From: Alligator mississippiensis
Lineage: Eukaryota > Chordata > Crocodylia > Alligatoridae
Direction of reading: 5' to 3'
Length of the DNA: 64,000 bases
Assembly (NCBI RefSeq): GCF_030867095.1
Contig: NC_081824.1
Coordinates: 169,454,933-169,518,932 of the forward strand
Shown piece after piece: positions 61,439 through 64,000 of the stretch; the stretch's first letter is position 1, and each line of letters opens with the position of its first letter. Made by a program: the position numbers and the translations under genes. Below the pieces are notes generated by a model. The model searched no databases, was not told the origin of the DNA, and saw only the letters and a program-made list of their open reading frames with translations.

Positions 61439-62024
61439 AAGGGGTGGAGAAGGCAGACATCAGTGGGAGGGAGCTGAGGTGGCATCAGGACTGCAGTCTG
61501 ACTGATTCTGACATTTTGCTTTCTATGGTAAGCATATCTTGCTGGGCAAAGGTCTCTTCCTACAGCGGTGCTGCTGAGTTACTGCAAGTGCTGTAACCCT
61601 GACCGGAAGCAGGTTGGTTTTGAATCCTGCAACTTGCCAAGCTCTGAACAGAGGCAGATGTTGTTCCTACAGGAGAAGGATACCAAAATATGGAACTAGG
61701 GAGGAGGAAGAAGAAAGGGGCTTTCAGAGAAACTCAGCATGCAGAACCTGTGATCCTGGGGTGGGGAAGGTCAGCAGAGCAGAGAAAAATCCCCTACCCG
61801 ATGACATGAAGAGGCAGAGCAGTCAGGAATCTCCAAGGCACATGCTTTGCTACTGGCAGCTGAAATTTGTCATGCCCTGGCTTACTATAGGTAACATGAA
61901 ATAATAATCTGTTGCCTTTATAATCTGTTGTCTAGAAGGTTTCATAGAGGATCATGATGTGTTGTACTAATGCTCATGAATTAATCTCACAACTGTGTGG
62001 AGGGGGTGGGCAAAATAGCATTAT

Positions 62025-62170
62025 CCCTATTCTACAGGTGGAGAAGCTGAGACAGAAAGGCAGGGACTTGCCCAAGGTCACTGAGTCAGTGGCAGATGAG
62101 ATTCAGGGTCTCCTGAGTTCCTTGGCCACAGATCCATGCTACTTCCTCACTGACTTTTCAACCTGAGCAA
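62025..62170 (+). repeat. MIR SINE
   Basis: tattctacaggtggagaagc, tgagacagaaaggcagggac, ttgcccaaggtcactgagtc: a well-preserved MIR core. Confidence 0.75.
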
Positions 62171-63022
62171 TTTGAGCCCTAGACACTCCTCTGGCACTTC
62201 CTCCTGGGGACTGAGCTGACACACAAGCTGTGTGTAAGAATAAAAATCTGGCTTTCTCTGAGTGAGTGGGGAGTTAGGCAGAGCACTACCTAGGGCTTGT
62301 GGTTCACTTAACTCTCACCGTCTGTAATATCTTCATAGATATCTGTGACTTAGCATGTCAGGACTTCTGCGTGGAGTGGGGCCTGGTAAGTGGATGAACA
62401 TGTGAATGAGGGCCCCCCAGAGTGAGTCAGGGAGAGGGGTGAGTAAATCATCGGTGGGGGGGGCAGGCCAGTGTGTGGATAAAAACACTTGGCCAGCCTT
62501 TAATTCAGAGCAGCTGCAACGTGAAACCCTGGGAAGCTAACCGAGAACAAGGCCCAATCTAAGGGACTTGGATTTCTGGAGCCACTGAGAGATTTGTTTG
62601 TCTCCCCAAGGTAAATGACAACGCAGGGCCCAGTCTCCAGTGCGGGAGATAGGTTTCTAGTGGCAGGTTTATGGCTTGGAGCTTGTCCCAGGGTGTCTGC
62701 TCTGCTTTGCTTGTTGTTAGCCCAGAACATTTAGGAGTAATGGTTGGGACGGGCAGAAGGGCCCAGCCCAGCCCCAAGGCTGTTTCATTGAGTCTGTTCT
62801 GCTGTATCCCTTTAAACCCCATCATGAGCAAACTGGATTCCTTTGGCACAACGTTTACCTTCAATATGTGCCTCCCAGTCAGGCCTCAGGGCTCCAGGCT
62901 CAGCCCGGACCAAACCTCTGAAGCATATACAAGGCTCTCTTAATAAAGACATTGAACCCATTATCTGTACAGACAGGGACGAGGCATAGAAATTGCCCTG
63001 GTCTCTCCAAGAGGATGCAAGT

Positions 63023-63076
63023 CCATCCTCCCTCTCAAAAATGTTCAACCTGATACATTTTTGAGAGGAAGGATGG
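63023..63076. repeat. Near-perfect 21-bp hairpin, 12-nt loop
   Basis: Arms 63023-63043 and 63056-63076 pair at 20 of 21 positions (ccctctcaaaaatg against catttttgagagg within the arms). Confidence 0.93.
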
Positions 63077-63789
63077 CCAACTTGATAATTTGGGGAGCTA
63101 AGTCCAGGAAGCAGGGGGAGGTGGGAATGGAGCCAGGGGATCCATTACAGGTCAATAACAAAGCAGAAGATTTTAAAGCAGAAGGTATTTGTTTTCTCTG
63201 GGGAAGTGGAGAGAGTAATCCTGAAGACAAGCCCTGAAGAGACAATGAGGAGATGTTCTCCACGAGGGAGGTTGAATACATCCGTGTGTGCTGTGAAACC
63301 TAGGGTCAGTTTCCAGGCACTGGGTTTTGGGGAGGTGGGGAGGAGGAGGGGATTAGCGTTATCTTAAAACTAGGGTGAATCTTTAGGCTTAGCAGTCCTG
63401 CTAAATATCTACTGCTTTCCCTTCCCTGTGAGGCATGGTCAAAGAGTGCTGTAGGAAACCCCCTTTTCACAGCACTGGGGCCTTTTCCACACTAGTGTAT
63501 GATGGTTAAGGTTTGATTACCTCTGACATTGTGGGCACAATCTCTGTGAAGACAGTGCACTCTGCTGTCCTGTTCCACACCCTCACTGGGAGCTAATTGC
63601 TGACAAGGGGCTTAAGAAAATGCAAGCATAAAATGACAAGCCATGAGGAGCACGGTAGCTTTCAAGGCAGAACCTTTGATATGGCAAGGCACAGTTCAAA
63701 TGGGCTTGGAGATCAGTGCTGGTTCTGTTCTTCAGCATTTAATAAGATGTTTTGTTTCTCCAAATTGAGCCCTGCCACCCTCTGGGAGG

Positions 63790-63890
63790 CTGGCATTATA
63801 AACATTACTCTCTTTGTTTTACAGATAGGGAATTGATCAATTTAAACAGGCCCTGAGACTTTTTAAGTGAAGTACCCAGAGCTGCAGGTC
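63790..63890 (+). repeat. MIR-like remnant
   Basis: cattataaacattactctct, gttttacagatagggaattg and aagtgaagtacccagagctg follow the MIR core in weak form. Confidence 0.4.
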
Positions 63891-64000
63891 ACTGGCACCT
63901 CTGAAGCATCCGGGCCTCAGCATTTCAGTGGCAGAAGGGGGGCTTAGGAGTTCCTGCTCCCCTGTGCTGTTCTTTGGTCTACAGGCTGTTTTGCCTATCT

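Larger units (their letters stand above)
41753..64000 (+). other. Probable TMEM63B intron 1 (inferred)
   Basis: No exon with recognisable coding similarity was found on either strand to the right of the island. Human TMEM63B begins with a non-coding exon, so a long first intron is the simplest reading. The interval holds scattered MIR, hAT and CR1 copies. Long parts (42.4-43.8, 44.1-45.7, 45.8-49.1, 56.0-57.9, 59.4-61.2 and 63.1-63.8 kb) show nothing I can name. Confidence 0.4.

Noticed and set aside
1-64000. CRISPR array, tRNA or rRNA gene, prophage or bacterial operon
   Set aside because: No regularly spaced identical short repeats, no tRNA cloverleaf or rRNA sequence recognised, and the gene structure is that of an animal.

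Overview
This window reads as amniote nuclear DNA, most likely from a crocodilian. The evidence is spliced vertebrate coding exons, one CpG island in an otherwise CpG-poor sequence, several CR1 retrotransposons whose 3' ends look crocodilian, many short hAT-type DNA transposons with 8-bp target duplications, and old MIR-like SINE pieces. The order is an inference from the CR1 flavour; a turtle is the main alternative. There is no bacterial-style operon content.

One protein-coding gene can be established: MRPL14 (mitochondrial large-subunit ribosomal protein uL14m), on the minus strand. Its last exon (25433-25799 coding, with a 3'UTR to about 25180) encodes the ribosomal protein domain. A small exon (28765-28858) supplies the ATG, the mitochondrial targeting peptide and half of a serine codon. 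The joined reading frame is 146 codons, against 145 in human. The only CpG island (about 41380-42080) lies 12.6 kb upstream and is the probable promoter. In human, MRPL14 stands head to head with TMEM63B; the island here has a plus-strand splice donor as well as minus-strand donors and two near-consensus NRF-1 sites. It is therefore interpreted as a shared bidirectional promoter. No TMEM63B coding exon was recognised from the island to the right edge, so 41753-64000 is treated as probable TMEM63B intron 1. That is inference.

Layout: 1-25180 is intergenic on this reading, with interspersed repeats, CR1 copies at 14.3-15.7 kb, a large imperfect inverted repeat at 9.9-10.5 kb, two CTCF-like motifs and two hAT elements. 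25180 to about 41560 is MRPL14. Its intron 1 contains a long inverted repeat (32.0-32.45 kb), CR1 copies on both strands, and a five-unit tandem array of about 285 bp (39.5-41.03 kb) close to the promoter. 41.4-42.1 kb is the CpG island, followed by an alternating purine-pyrimidine microsatellite. 42.4-64 kb is non-coding, with MIR, hAT and CR1 copies, a cluster of old CR1 copies all on one strand at 52-56 kb, a multi-palindrome element inserted in one of them, a nested hAT cluster at 58.7-59.4 kb, and two near-perfect short hairpins (61.4 and 63.0 kb).

I did not find a convincing new multi-gene system. The observations most worth checking are the promoter architecture, the promoter-proximal satellite, and the near-perfect palindromes. 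No retroviral or other capsid-bearing element was recognised.
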